DNA of 64,000 nucleotides from Actinokineospora fastidiosa (GTDB lineage Bacteria; Actinomycetota; Actinomycetes; Mycobacteriales; Pseudonocardiaceae): NCBI RefSeq assembly GCF_014648415.1, contig NZ_BMRB01000005.1, positions 308,938-372,937 of the forward strand, given 5' to 3'. Every line of letters begins with the position of its first letter. The stretch's first letter is position 1. Positions 10,278 to 18,998 of the stretch are shown piece after piece. The notes under the pieces are model-generated. The model did no database searches and was not told the origin of the DNA. It worked only from the letters and a program-made list of their open reading frames with translations. The position numbers were made by a program, and so were the translations under genes.

Positions 10278-10463
10278 ACCACACTGACTCGATTCAGACG
10301 CCTTCCGTCGGACACGGTTTGGCAACGCTCTCGACATTCCAGGATCATCTGTAGCGCATCGGCGACGGCCTGGCTACGCAGAGTTGACCACCAGGCCGGG
10401 ATCTTCCTGGGCACCGACTTATGCGCGGGTCGAGGCCGGGGGTACCGCGAGCGGGCGGTCAGA

Positions 10464-12197
10464 TCACCAGGACCGCAGGGTCGCGATGCGCTCCTCCAGC
10501 TGCTCCACCGTCGCCATCGCGGTGGGCGGGCCGCCGCAGATGCGGCGGAGTTCGTTGTGCAGGGCGCCGTGGGACTTGCCGGTGCGGTGGTGGGCCATGC
10601 CGACCAACGCGTTCAGCTCCTTGCGCAGGGCGGCAAGGCGTTCGGCGACGTTCTGCGGGCGCGGCGGCGGGGGCGGCGCGGCCGGGGCCGACGCCGCGGC
10701 CTGGGACCGGGCGGCCACCTGGTCCTCCTGCCGCTTGCGCAGCAGCGCGCGCACCTGGTCGGGCTCCAGCAGTCCGGGCAGGCCCAGGTACTCCTGCTCC
10801 TCGTCGGAGCCGGAGAACGCTGCCGTGCCGAACGACGAGCCGTCGTAGATCACCTGGTCGAGCTCGGCGGAGGCGCCGAGGGCGGTGAACGCCTTCTCCT
10901 CCTCGCCCGGCTCGTCCTTGGTGCGGTTGGCGTCGGCGAGGAGGTTGTCCTCCCAGCCGTCGTTCTCGCGGTGGGGCTTGCCGAGGACGTGGTCGCGCTC
11001 GGCCTCCAGCTGGCTGGCGAGGTCCAGCAGCACCGGCACCGACGGCAGGAACACGCTCGCGGTCTCCCCCGGCCGCCGCGCCCGCACGTAGCGGCCGATG
11101 GCCTGGGCGAAGAACAGCGGCGTCGACGCCGAGGTCGCGTACACGCCGACCGACAGGCGCGGGACGTCGACGCCCTCGGAGACCATCCGGACCGCGACCA
11201 GCCAGCGCGACGTCGACGCGGAGAACTCCGCGATGCGGCCGGAGGCCTTCGGGTCGTCGGAGAGGACCAGCGTCGGGTCCTCCCCGGTGATCGAGGCGAG
11301 GATCTTGGCGTACGCCCTGGCCGACTCCTGGTCGGAGGCGATCACCAGCCCGCCTGCGTCCGGCACGTTCTGCCGGACCTGGGACAGCCGGACGTCGGCC
11401 GCGCCGAGCACCGACGGGATCCACTCCCCCGCCGGGTCCAGCGCCGTGCGCCACGCGCGGGCGGTCTGCTCCGCCGTCATCGGCTCGCCGAGCCGCGCGG
11501 TGAACTCCTCGCCCGCGCTCGTGCGCCAGGACGCCTCGCCGGAGTAGGCCAGGAAGATCACCGGCCGGACGACGCCGTCGCGCAGCGCGTCGGCGTAGCC
11601 GTAGGTGTGGTCGGCGCGGCTGCGCATGAACCCGGCGCCGTCGGGCTCGTACTCGACGAACGGGATCGGCGAGTCGTCGCTGCGGAACGGCGTGCCGGTC
11701 AGGGCCAGGCGCCGCACGGCGGGGGTGAACGCCTCGCGGACGGCCTCGCCCCAGCTCTTGGCGTCGCCGCCGTGGTGGATCTCGTCGAGGATCACCAGGG
11801 TCTTGAACTGCTCGGTGCGCACCCTGTGCAGCGACGGGTGCGCCGCGACCTGCGCGTAGGTGACGGCGACGCCGCGGAAGTCGCGGGAGGTCGCGCCCAT
11901 GGAGTTGGTGAAGTTCGAGTCGATCGCGATGCCCGCCAGCGCGGCGGACTCGGCCCACTGGTGCTTGAGGTGCTCGGTCGGGGCCACGATCACGACCCGC
12001 TCGACCGTCCGGTCGGCCAGCAGCTCGGCGGCGATGCGCAGGCCGAACACCGTCTTGCCCGCGCCGGGCGTCGCCACGGCGAGGAAGTCCTTCGGCCTGC
12101 GGGTGAGGTACTTGGTCAGCGCGCGCCGCTGCCAGTCGCGCAGCGGACGGGCGGCCGGGGCCGCCGTGGTGTCCGGTTCCGCTTCTGCCCGGGTCAC
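10464..12197 (-). CDS. DEAD/DEAH-box superfamily 2 helicase
   Basis: The 577-residue protein has the full set of SF2 motifs: Q-like LRDWQRRAL, Walker A ATPGAGKT (near residue 45), DEIH box in LVILDEIHH, motif III LTGTPFRSD, and motif VI FAQAIGRYVRARR. The architecture is that of ResIII/UvrB-like DNA or RNA translocases with a C-terminal extension of about 170 residues (coiled, Ala/Pro-rich near 510-525). The GTG start has GGAGAGG upstream. The gene is divergent from the BrkB-family gene. Substrate and biological process are not identifiable. Confidence 0.88.
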   Translation of the reverse strand: MTRAEAEPDTTAAPAARPLRDWQRRALTKYLTRRPKDFLAVATPGAGKTVFGLRIAAELLADRTVERVVIVAPTEHLKHQWAESAALAGIAIDSNFTNSMGATSRDFRGVAVTYAQVAAHPSLHRVRTEQFKTLVILDEIHHGGDAKSWGEAVREAFTPAVRRLALTGTPFRSDDSPIPFVEYEPDGAGFMRSRADHTYGYADALRDGVVRPVIFLAYSGEASWRTSAGEEFTARLGEPMTAEQTARAWRTALDPAGEWIPSVLGAADVRLSQVRQNVPDAGGLVIASDQESARAYAKILASITGEDPTLVLSDDPKASGRIAEFSASTSRWLVAVRMVSEGVDVPRLSVGVYATSASTPLFFAQAIGRYVRARRPGETASVFLPSVPVLLDLASQLEAERDHVLGKPHRENDGWEDNLLADANRTKDEPGEEEKAFTALGASAELDQVIYDGSSFGTAAFSGSDEEQEYLGLPGLLEPDQVRALLRKRQEDQVAARSQAAASAPAAPPPPPRPQNVAERLAALRKELNALVGMAHHRTGKSHGALHNELRRICGGPPTAMATVEQLEERIATLRSW

Positions 12198-12347
12198 GCC
12201 GCTCCTCTCCGGTTGTGCCCAGACCCCCCGGACACGACAACGCCCTCAGCGGAGTCCGACGAGGGCACCCGAGAGACTACCCGGGCCGGGGCGGACACGC
12301 GGACCGGAGTTTGCCCGGTAGTCGGGCCGAACGGCCGCGGATGGGAC

Positions 12348-13691
12348 ATGCTTGTCACCGAGATGACCACTCAGGCAGCCATCCCGATGCAGGTCGCGCG
12401 GCGTCGCGGCCTCCTGCGGCACACGCTGTCCAAGGCATGGCACGGCAACCTGTTCTCCGAGGCGGCTGAGGCGGCGTTCTGGCAGGTCCTCTCGCTCCCG
12501 CCGCTGCTGCTCGGGCTGCTGGGCATGCTCGGCTTCGTCGCCGACTGGCTCGGCCAGGACGTCACGCGCGCCGTCGAGGCCGACATCATCGAGATCTCGC
12601 GGACGGCGTTCAGCGAGAGCGTCGTGACCCAGATCATCCAGCCTACGGTCTCGGACATCCTGACCGTCGGGCGCGGCGAGATCGTCTCCGTGGGATTCCT
12701 CATATCGCTGTGGGCGGGCTCGTCGGCGATGTCGTCGTTCGTCGACGCGATCACGGTCGCGCACGGCCAGAACGGGGTCCGTGGCGATGTGTGGCAGCGC
12801 GTGTTCGCGCTGTTGCTCTACATGGCCAGCCTGGTGCTGCTGATCATCGGCCTGCCGGTGCTGGCGCTGGGCCCGGACATCCTGCCCAACCTGTTCCCGG
12901 CGTCCTGGCAGCCGACGATCGCCACCTGGCTGGACATCGCCTACTACCCCGCGATCGGCGTGATCCTCGTGCTGGCGCTGGCGACGCTGTACAAGCTCGC
13001 GCTGCCCCGGAAGCTGCCGTGGCACCGCGGCCTGCCGGGCGCGGCGCTGGCGATGGTGGTGTTCCTGGCGTCGAGCATCGGCCTGCGCCTCTACATCGGC
13101 TGGATCACCACCACCGGCTACACCTACGGCGCGCTGGCGACCCCGATCGCGTTCCTGCTGTTCGCCTTCTTCATCGGCCTGGCCATCACCCTCGGCGCGT
13201 ACTTCAACGCCGCGATCCAGGACATGTGGCCCGCGAAGATGACCAAGCGCCAACGCCGCAAGTGGCGCCGCCTGGAGATGGAACGGGCCAACGAGCGCAG
13301 GCGCGAGGAGGAGAAGGGCAAGGCCTGGCAGCCCGACAGCCCACCCCCGAACGCCGCACCTCCGAACACCGCACTCCCGAGTGCCACACCCCCCAACGCC
13401 ACACCCCCGAACACCCCACCTCCGACCGCCACGCCCCCCAACGCCACGCGTGCGGACGCCACGCCCCCCAACGGCACGCCGCCCGCCACTGCGGACCGCT
13501 CGCCCACTCCGCCCCCGAACCGCACGCCCCAGCCACCCCACGCGAGTGCCCAGCCGCCCCGGCCGACGGGCTGGGACCGCGGCCCCGTCCCGCCGAACCC
13601 GCCCTACAGGCAGGGCGCACCGCGCAGGCAACCACCTGGACAAGACTGGAGCGGCCCCGCCCCAAGCCGCAGGCACCACGACTCGGACTGA
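12348..13691 (+). CDS. YihY/BrkB family inner-membrane protein with Pro/Thr/Asn-rich tail
   Basis: About 330 residues form the YihY/virulence factor BrkB domain, with six hydrophobic helices. Examples are FWQVLSLPPLLLGLLGMLGF, the family-typical IVSVGFLISLWAGSSAMSS and PIAFLLFAFFIGLAITLGAY. The basic segment KMTKRQRRKWRRLEMERANE follows. From nt 13338 the last 115 residues are a low-complexity tail built from degenerate PPNAT/PPNT pentapeptides. An Rv2707-like BrkB gene lies in the same sigA-sigB neighbourhood in mycobacteria. Start choice between ATG 12348 and ATG 12363 is open, since neither has a strong ribosome site. The biochemical role is unknown. Confidence 0.88.
   Translation: MLVTEMTTQAAIPMQVARRRGLLRHTLSKAWHGNLFSEAAEAAFWQVLSLPPLLLGLLGMLGFVADWLGQDVTRAVEADIIEISRTAFSESVVTQIIQPTVSDILTVGRGEIVSVGFLISLWAGSSAMSSFVDAITVAHGQNGVRGDVWQRVFALLLYMASLVLLIIGLPVLALGPDILPNLFPASWQPTIATWLDIAYYPAIGVILVLALATLYKLALPRKLPWHRGLPGAALAMVVFLASSIGLRLYIGWITTTGYTYGALATPIAFLLFAFFIGLAITLGAYFNAAIQDMWPAKMTKRQRRKWRRLEMERANERRREEEKGKAWQPDSPPPNAAPPNTALPSATPPNATPPNTPPPTATPPNATRADATPPNGTPPATADRSPTPPPNRTPQPPHASAQPPRPTGWDRGPVPPNPPYRQGAPRRQPPGQDWSGPAPSRRHHDSD
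13338..13560 (+). repeat. 15-bp-periodic coding repeat (PPNAT-like pentapeptides)
   Basis: Degenerate copies of a pentapeptide PPNAT/PPNT/PPTAT run through the C-terminal tail of the BrkB protein. They correspond to C-rich units such as ACGCCCCCCAACGCC. The period is in frame, so copy-number change would not disrupt the gene. Confidence 0.6.
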
Positions 13692-13877
13692 GCCGGTCAC
13701 GCTCCCGCGACTGCCCCCGACCGCGCGGGTCGTCGGGGCTGGCCCGAACCGCGCACATCACCTGGCGGTTCCAGTCCCGCCGCACCGCATCGGTGCCGCA
13801 GTGGTCGAGCCGGATCGGGGCTCAGCCGCGGGCCATCGACCCGGGCCGTGGCGGCCCGGGCGTCAGCAGGCGATTTC

Positions 13878-14120
13878 CTACGGCTTCATCCGCTCGTAGA
13901 TCTTCTTGCACTCCGGGCAGACCGGCGAGCCGGGCTTCGGGGACTTGGTGACCGGGAAGACCTCACCGCACAGCGCCACGACCATGGTCCCCATGACCGC
14001 GCTTTCCACGACCTTGTCCTTGCGGACGTAGTGGAACATCTTCGGCGTGTCATCGCCCGTGCTGTCGGTGCCCTCCGGACGGGTGTCGACCTCGGGGAGG
14101 GTCTGGGTGGGTGCGCTCAC
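13878..14120 (-). CDS. DUF3039 domain-containing protein
   Basis: The 80-residue protein has the DUF3039 core FHYVRKDKVVESAVMGTMVV followed by ALCGEVFPVT and a C-terminal VCPECKKIYERMKP. The cysteine triplet (C of ALCG plus CPEC) looks like a small zinc site. It is conserved near sigB in actinobacteria (Rv2708c-like) and its function is unknown. The GTG start lies immediately after GAGGG. It is convergent with the BrkB gene and divergent from psuG. Confidence 0.87.
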   Translation of the reverse strand: MSAPTQTLPEVDTRPEGTDSTGDDTPKMFHYVRKDKVVESAVMGTMVVALCGEVFPVTKSPKPGSPVCPECKKIYERMKP

Positions 14121-14182
14121 CCCTCAATGATGCCTCAACCCGGGATGCACCGACCCCCGGCCATCACCCATGATGACCCGTC

Positions 14183-15088
14183 GTGAGCATCGAACTTTCC
14201 GCCGAGGTCGCCGCCGCGGTGGCCGACGGCACGCCCGTGGTCGCCCTGGAGAGCACGCTGCTGGCCCACGGCCTGCCCGCTGGCCGCAACCACGAGGTGG
14301 GGGTCCGCCTCGAGGAGACCGTCCGGGCGGCGGGCGCGGTCCCGGCGACCATCGCCGTGCTGGACGGCACGGCCCGGGTCGGGCTGTCGGCGGACGAGCT
14401 GGCCCGGGTGTGCGGGTCGGACATGCTGAAGCTGTCCCTGCGCGACCTCGGCCCCGCGTTCGCCATGCGGCGGGACGGCGCGACCACCGTGGCCAGCACC
14501 GCGGCGCTGGCGCACCGGGCCGGGATCTGCATGTTCGCCACCGGCGGGCTCGGCGGCGTGCACCTGGCGATGCCCGGCGAGCAGGCCTGGGACATCTCCG
14601 CCGACCTCGACGTCCTCGCCGCCACGCCGGTCACCGTCGTCTGCTCCGGGGTGAAGTCCGTCCTGGACATCGCCGCGACCGTCGAGGTGCTGGAGACCCG
14701 CTCGGTGCCCGTCCTGGGCTACCGCACCGACCACTTCCCCGCCTTCTACCGGCGCGAGTCCGCCTTCGGCGTGCCGTGGCGGGTCGACACGCCCGAGGAG
14801 GCCGCCGCGGTCATCGCCGCGCACGGCGAGACCGGGTCGAGCGGGGTCCTGCTGGTCAACCCGGTGCCCACCGAGTTCGAGATGGACACCGACCTGCACC
14901 ACCGCCTGCTGACCGACGGCATGGCGCTGCTGCGCGAGCGCGGTGTGCGCGGCAAGGACGTCACCCCCGTGCTGCTGGAGCACTTCCACACCGCCAGCGG
15001 CGGCGTGAGCCTGACGGCCAACATCGAGCTGGTCGCCGCCAACACGCGGGTCGCCGCCGAGGTCGCGGTCGCTCAGTCCCGGCGGTAG
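14183..15088 (+). CDS. psuG: Pseudouridine-5'-phosphate glycosidase
   Basis: The 301-residue enzyme reversibly cleaves pseudouridine 5'-phosphate to uracil and ribose 5-phosphate. Family-typical blocks are VVALESTLLAHGLP (residues 19-32), TIAVLDG, KLSLRDLG, ATTVASTAALAHRAGI, VFATGG-like MFATGGLGGVH, and FPAFYRRESAFGVPWRVDT. The end is LVAANTRVAAEVA. Length is normal for PsuG. The GTG start at 14183 gives the expected N-terminus. The matching PfkB kinase is 2.6 kb downstream on the same strand, with an exporter operon on the other strand in between. The tail overlaps the convergent ABC ATPase gene by 16 bases. Confidence 0.93.
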   Translation: MSIELSAEVAAAVADGTPVVALESTLLAHGLPAGRNHEVGVRLEETVRAAGAVPATIAVLDGTARVGLSADELARVCGSDMLKLSLRDLGPAFAMRRDGATTVASTAALAHRAGICMFATGGLGGVHLAMPGEQAWDISADLDVLAATPVTVVCSGVKSVLDIAATVEVLETRSVPVLGYRTDHFPAFYRRESAFGVPWRVDTPEEAAAVIAAHGETGSSGVLLVNPVPTEFEMDTDLHHRLLTDGMALLRERGVRGKDVTPVLLEHFHTASGGVSLTANIELVAANTRVAAEVAVAQSRR

Positions 15089-16023
15089 AGGCGGGCGATC
15101 ACGTCCTCGATCTCCGGCTCCTGCACCGACAGGTCCCGCAGCGGCACGGCCTGGGCGAGCGCGGCGACGACCTCGCCCGCCGTCGCGCCGTCGAGGGCGA
15201 GCCGGACCCGGCGCCCGTCGTTCTCCACGGCGGTGACCTGCGCGCCCGGCAGCGTCAGGCCGGGCCAGGCAGCGTCGAGGTCGGCGACGATCTCGCGGCG
15301 GGAGCCGTAGCGGGCGTGCAGCTCGTCCAGGGAGCCGTCGTGCACGACGCGGCCGTGGTCGATCACCACCAGCCGCCTGCACAGCTTCTCGATGTCGGCG
15401 AGGTCGTGCGTGGTGAGCACGATGGTGGCCTCGCCTGCCGCGTGGACCTCGGCGAGGAACTCGCGCACGGCCTGCTTGCTGAGCACGTCCAGGCCGATCG
15501 TGGGCTCGTCGAGGAACAGCACCTCGGGACCGTGCAGCAGGGCGGCGGTCAGCTCGCCGCGCATGCGCTGGCCGAGGGAGAGCTGGCGGACCGGGGTCTG
15601 GGCGAATTCGTCGAGCCCCAGCAGCGCCGTGCACCGCTTGAGGCGGGCGGCGTGGTCGGCGGCGGGGACCTTGTAGATGTGGCGCAGCAGGCTGAACGAC
15701 TCGGCCAGCGGCAGGTCCCACCACAGCTGCGAGCGCTGCCCGAACACCACGCCGATGCGCCGGGCCAGGGTGACCCGCTGGGCGACCGGCTCCAGCCCGC
15801 ACACCCGCGCCCGGCCCGCGCTCGGGGTGAGCACGCCGGTCAGCATCTTGAGCGTTGTCGACTTGCCCGCGCCGTTGGGTCCGATGTAGCCGAGGATCTC
15901 GCCGCGCCCGATCGCCAGGTCGACTCCGTCCACAGCGGACACGACGTGCTTCTCGCGGCGGAATCGGCCGACCTTGCGGCGCACGGTGAAGTCCTTGCGC
16001 AGGCCCGTTGCTTCGATGATCAC
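15073..16023 (-). CDS. ABC-2 exporter ATP-binding protein (COG4586 type)
   Basis: The 316-residue ATPase has Walker A IGPNGAGKSTTLKML, signature LSLGQRMRGELTAALL, Walker B EVLFLDEPTIGLD and the H-loop LTTHDL. It has the N-terminal FTVRRKVGRFRREK and FGQRSQLWWDLP blocks typical of the COG4586 group. That group pairs with COG4587 and COG3694 permeases, encoded next door. The GTG start at 16023 overlaps the permease stop (GTGA). A C-terminal domain of about 80 residues follows the ATPase core. The exported substrate is unknown. Confidence 0.88.
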   Translation of the reverse strand: MIIEATGLRKDFTVRRKVGRFRREKHVVSAVDGVDLAIGRGEILGYIGPNGAGKSTTLKMLTGVLTPSAGRARVCGLEPVAQRVTLARRIGVVFGQRSQLWWDLPLAESFSLLRHIYKVPAADHAARLKRCTALLGLDEFAQTPVRQLSLGQRMRGELTAALLHGPEVLFLDEPTIGLDVLSKQAVREFLAEVHAAGEATIVLTTHDLADIEKLCRRLVVIDHGRVVHDGSLDELHARYGSRREIVADLDAAWPGLTLPGAQVTAVENDGRRVRLALDGATAGEVVAALAQAVPLRDLSVQEPEIEDVIARLYRRD

Positions 16024-16823
16024 GATCCGGTGCTCCGGTAGTGGCGGATGCCGACCCGCCACAGCGCGGTGGCGGCGAGGACGGCGATCATGGCGGTGAG
16101 CGGGGAGCACCAGCGCAGCCAGTCGGGCACGCCCATCGGGTCGGGCCGGTCCAGCAGGGCCAGTGCGGGCAGGTACGCCACGAAGGCGAACCCGATGCCG
16201 AAGGCGAAGAAGCGGCCGAAGAAGCCGCCGCCGTACATCGTGAGCGGGTAGGAGGTGAAGTCGCGGCCGCCGTAGGTGAAGGCGTTGGCGACCTCGCCGG
16301 ACTCCACCCACCAGAACGCGACCGTCGCGCCGATGATGAACAGGCAGCCGAACATGACCGCCCCGGTCAGCGGCGTGACCACGGCGAGCAGGACCCGGGC
16401 GGGATTCCAGTCGATGTCGGCCACGGCGAGGCCGAGGCCGTAGACGACCATGCCCTGCACGACCCGCCCGACGCGGCGGGGCGCGAAGTTGACCGCCAGG
16501 AGCTGGGCCAGCGCGGACAGCGGGCGCAGCAGGAGCGCGTCGAACCCGCCGGAGCGGACCAGCTCGCGCAGCCGCTCGGCGTTGCCGAACACGGCGTCGG
16601 CGATGGCGAACGCGAGCGCGGAGAGCCCGGCGATGAGCAGCACGGCCGGGCCGCCGAAGCCGCCGAGCCCACCGCTCACCGAGAACAGGACGAACACCGT
16701 GGCGATGTCGAGCGCGCTGATCAGCGTGCTCGCGGCCAGGTCGATCGCGAAGGACATCCGGTACTGCGTCTGGCTGCGGATCTGCGCCCGCACGATGTGG
16801 AGGTAGACGCCGAGGTCAGCCAC
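16020..16823 (-). CDS. ABC-2 family permease (COG3694 type)
   Basis: The 267-residue protein has six hydrophobic segments, including LISALDIATVFVLFSVSGGL, AVMFGCLFIIGATVAFWWVE and LTAMIAVLAATALWRVGIRHY. It carries the family block ERLRELVRSGGFDALLLRPLS. It overlaps the upstream permease gene by eight bases and the ATPase start by four, so the three genes form one tight operon. Homologous triads have been linked to drug or small-molecule export. No substrate can be assigned here. Confidence 0.86.
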   Translation of the reverse strand: MADLGVYLHIVRAQIRSQTQYRMSFAIDLAASTLISALDIATVFVLFSVSGGLGGFGGPAVLLIAGLSALAFAIADAVFGNAERLRELVRSGGFDALLLRPLSALAQLLAVNFAPRRVGRVVQGMVVYGLGLAVADIDWNPARVLLAVVTPLTGAVMFGCLFIIGATVAFWWVESGEVANAFTYGGRDFTSYPLTMYGGGFFGRFFAFGIGFAFVAYLPALALLDRPDPMGVPDWLRWCSPLTAMIAVLAATALWRVGIRHYRSTGS

Positions 16824-17628
16824 CCTGCACCACCAGCTTCCGCGTCGCGCGCCGCTGCACGGCCCCGCACAGCGCCAGCAGGACCACGGCCCAGAAGACC
16901 TGGCCCGCCAGGATGAGCAGGGGGTCGCCGCGGCCGACGGCGATGTCGGCGGTGGCCTGCAGCAGCGACGGGAACGGCGTGCCGACCCAGAGCACGACGC
17001 GCAGCCACTCGGGCAGGACGGTCAGCGGGAAGTACAGGCCGCTGCCCACCGTGGACAGCATGCCCCACGCCGCGACCGCGCCCCGGGTGTCGAGCAGCCA
17101 GAAGGCGGTCAGGCCGATCAGGTACCGGCCCCCGAACCCGACCACGGCCGCGGCGACGATGGAGAGCACGACCAGGGCATAGGTGAGCGGATTCCGGGGC
17201 AGGTGCATCTCGAAGAACACCAGGCCCGCCGCGATCGGGACGGTGAACCGGGTCAGCATCGCGAACCCGGCGCGGCCGATGTCGGTCCACAAGTACGTCC
17301 ACAGTGGATTGATCGGGCGGAACAGGTCGGTCACCACGTCCCCGGTGCGCACGCGTTCGGCGATGTCGAGCGGGACCCACATGTTGACCACGGCGAGCAT
17401 TCCCTGGCCGAGCCAGACATAAGTGACGAGTTGGGCGCTGTCGTAGCCGCGCAGCAGCCCGCCAGCGCTCGCGGCGACGGAGAGCATGATGTAGCAGCGC
17501 AGGAAGCCGAACACGATGTTGGTGAACGTGCCCGCGAAGGTCGCCTGGCGGTAGGTGGCGTATCGGCGGAAGCCCGCGGTGATCAGGGCCCACGACGCGC
17601 GCGGCACAGCGAAACGCCTCCTCGGCAT
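16816..17628 (-). CDS. ABC-2 family permease (COG4587 type)
   Basis: The 270-residue permease is the first gene of the exporter operon. It begins with an amphipathic ASWALITAGFRRYATYRQAT, has six membrane segments and carries the conserved PLDIAERVRTGDVVTDLFRP block. ATG 17628 is used; an internal GTG eight codons later is an alternative. It is divergent from the PfkB kinase gene, with about 100 bases between them for both promoters. Confidence 0.86.
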   Translation of the reverse strand: MPRRRFAVPRASWALITAGFRRYATYRQATFAGTFTNIVFGFLRCYIMLSVAASAGGLLRGYDSAQLVTYVWLGQGMLAVVNMWVPLDIAERVRTGDVVTDLFRPINPLWTYLWTDIGRAGFAMLTRFTVPIAAGLVFFEMHLPRNPLTYALVVLSIVAAAVVGFGGRYLIGLTAFWLLDTRGAVAAWGMLSTVGSGLYFPLTVLPEWLRVVLWVGTPFPSLLQATADIAVGRGDPLLILAGQVFWAVVLLALCGAVQRRATRKLVVQGG

Positions 17629-17734
17629 GCCTGGAAGGGGATGACCACAGCGGGAACGGGCCCGACTCGCGGGCCGGGTAGCTTTCTACCGCATGGCGGC
17701 GCGCCGCGCAGCCCATTTCGATCGAGGGAGACGG

Positions 17735-18598
17735 ATGCGCGTCGTGGTGGTGGGCGACACCGCTCTGGACATCGTGGCCCGGCCGGACGGCGAGGTGCGC
17801 CACGGCCACGACACCCGCGCGTCGATCGCGCTCACCGCGGGCGGCGCGGGCGCGAACACCGCGGCGTGGCTGGCCCACCTGGGCGCCGAGGTGACCCTGG
17901 TGTCGCGGGTCGGCACGGACGCGGCGGCCGGGCAGGTCCGGGCCGACCTGACCGCGTTGGGCGTGCGGTGCGCGTTCACCGAGGACCCGGACGCGAGCAC
18001 CGGCTGCGTCGTCGTCCTGGTCGACGGCGACGGGCAGCGCAGCATGCTGCCCGACCGGGGCGCCAACGCCCGGCTGCGGCCGTCCGATTTGTCCCCCGAT
18101 GTGCTGTCCGGGGCGGCGCATCTGCACCTGTCCGGCTATGTGCTGCTCGACGAGTCCTCGCGGGAGGCCGGACTGCACGCCTTGGCCGCCGCTCGGGCCG
18201 CGGGCCTGACCACGTCCGTGGACCCGCAGGCCGCGGCCTTGATCGAGGACGCGGCGACGTTCCTGGAGTGGGTGCGCGGGGTCGACCTGCTGCTGCCCAA
18301 CGCCGACGAGATGGCGGTGCTGGGCGCGGACGTGCTGAAGTCCGTCCGCGCGGTCGCCGCCACGGCGGGCAGCGGCGGGGCGAGCTGGCTGGACGCGTCC
18401 GGGACCGTGCGCGTGCCCGCCGTCGCCGCGGACTGCGTCGACTCGACCGGGGCTGGCGACGCGTTCGACGCCGGGGTGCTCACGGCATGGCTGGGCGGGG
18501 CCGGCCCGAGGGCGGCCCTGGCCGCCGGTGTCGCGGCGGGCGCGGCGGCGGTGAGCCGGGTCGGCGCGCAGCCGGTCGCCCGGCTCAGCCGTCGATGA
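17735..18598 (+). CDS. PfkB family carbohydrate kinase, probable pseudouridine kinase
   Basis: The 287-residue kinase has the PfkB N-terminal signature region (GGAGANTAAWLAHLGAEVTL) and the C-terminal signature DSTGAGDAFDAGVLTAWL (residues about 235-252) with the catalytic Asp in GAGD. GAGGGA seven bases before ATG 17735 sets the start; an earlier in-frame ATG at 17693 lacks one. Linkage to psuG suggests it phosphorylates pseudouridine so that PsuG can split the product. Ribokinase or adenosine-kinase-like activity is an alternative. The gene overlaps the convergent DUF3099 gene by 14 bases. Confidence 0.82.
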   Translation: MRVVVVGDTALDIVARPDGEVRHGHDTRASIALTAGGAGANTAAWLAHLGAEVTLVSRVGTDAAAGQVRADLTALGVRCAFTEDPDASTGCVVVLVDGDGQRSMLPDRGANARLRPSDLSPDVLSGAAHLHLSGYVLLDESSREAGLHALAAARAAGLTTSVDPQAAALIEDAATFLEWVRGVDLLLPNADEMAVLGADVLKSVRAVAATAGSGGASWLDASGTVRVPAVAADCVDSTGAGDAFDAGVLTAWLGGAGPRAALAAGVAAGAAAVSRVGAQPVARLSRR

Positions 18599-18899
18599 CC
18601 TGCCGGGGCCCGCTCTCCAGCGCCTTGGCCTCGCGCCGGTAGCGGTTGACCGTCTCGGCCTTGCGCGGCGGCCGGTCGTTGGCGATGAGCACCGCGACCC
18701 ACGGCAGCGGGATGGACAGGGCGACGAAGCCCAGCGCCAACCACCACGTCTCGTGGAACACGCCCGCCAGGATCAGGCAGGGCACGCGCAGCGACATCAT
18801 GACCATGTATTTGCGCTTGCGCGCGGCGAACTGGTCCTCGTACGAGGGCTCGGCCTCGGTGATCAGTACCGCGGTGTCGTCCCTGTCCGGAGTCTTCAC
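18585..18899 (-). CDS. DUF3099 domain-containing membrane protein
   Basis: The 104-residue protein has a charged N-terminus (LITEAEPSYEDQFAARKRKY) and two hydrophobic helices (VPCLILAGVFHETWWLALGF and VALSIPLPWVAVLIA). A basic C-terminal tail containing NDRPPRKAETVNRYRRE follows. This matches the DUF3099 family (Rv2709-like), found beside sigB in actinobacteria. GTG start at 18899. The function is unknown; a small integral membrane role is all that can be said. Confidence 0.85.
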   Translation of the reverse strand: MKTPDRDDTAVLITEAEPSYEDQFAARKRKYMVMMSLRVPCLILAGVFHETWWLALGFVALSIPLPWVAVLIANDRPPRKAETVNRYRREAKALESGPRQVIDG

Positions 18900-18998
18900 G
18901 ACACCACCTCCGCGTCAATGGTGCCACCTCGGCATGGCAGTTGGGCCATCCGGGTAGAGATGTATGGGGAAATCCAGGGGCACCGGTAGAAACGAGGA

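Noticed and set aside
9780..12347. Upstream extension of the BrkB frame
   Set aside because: It runs antisense through xylF and the helicase, with no BrkB-like sequence before 12348.
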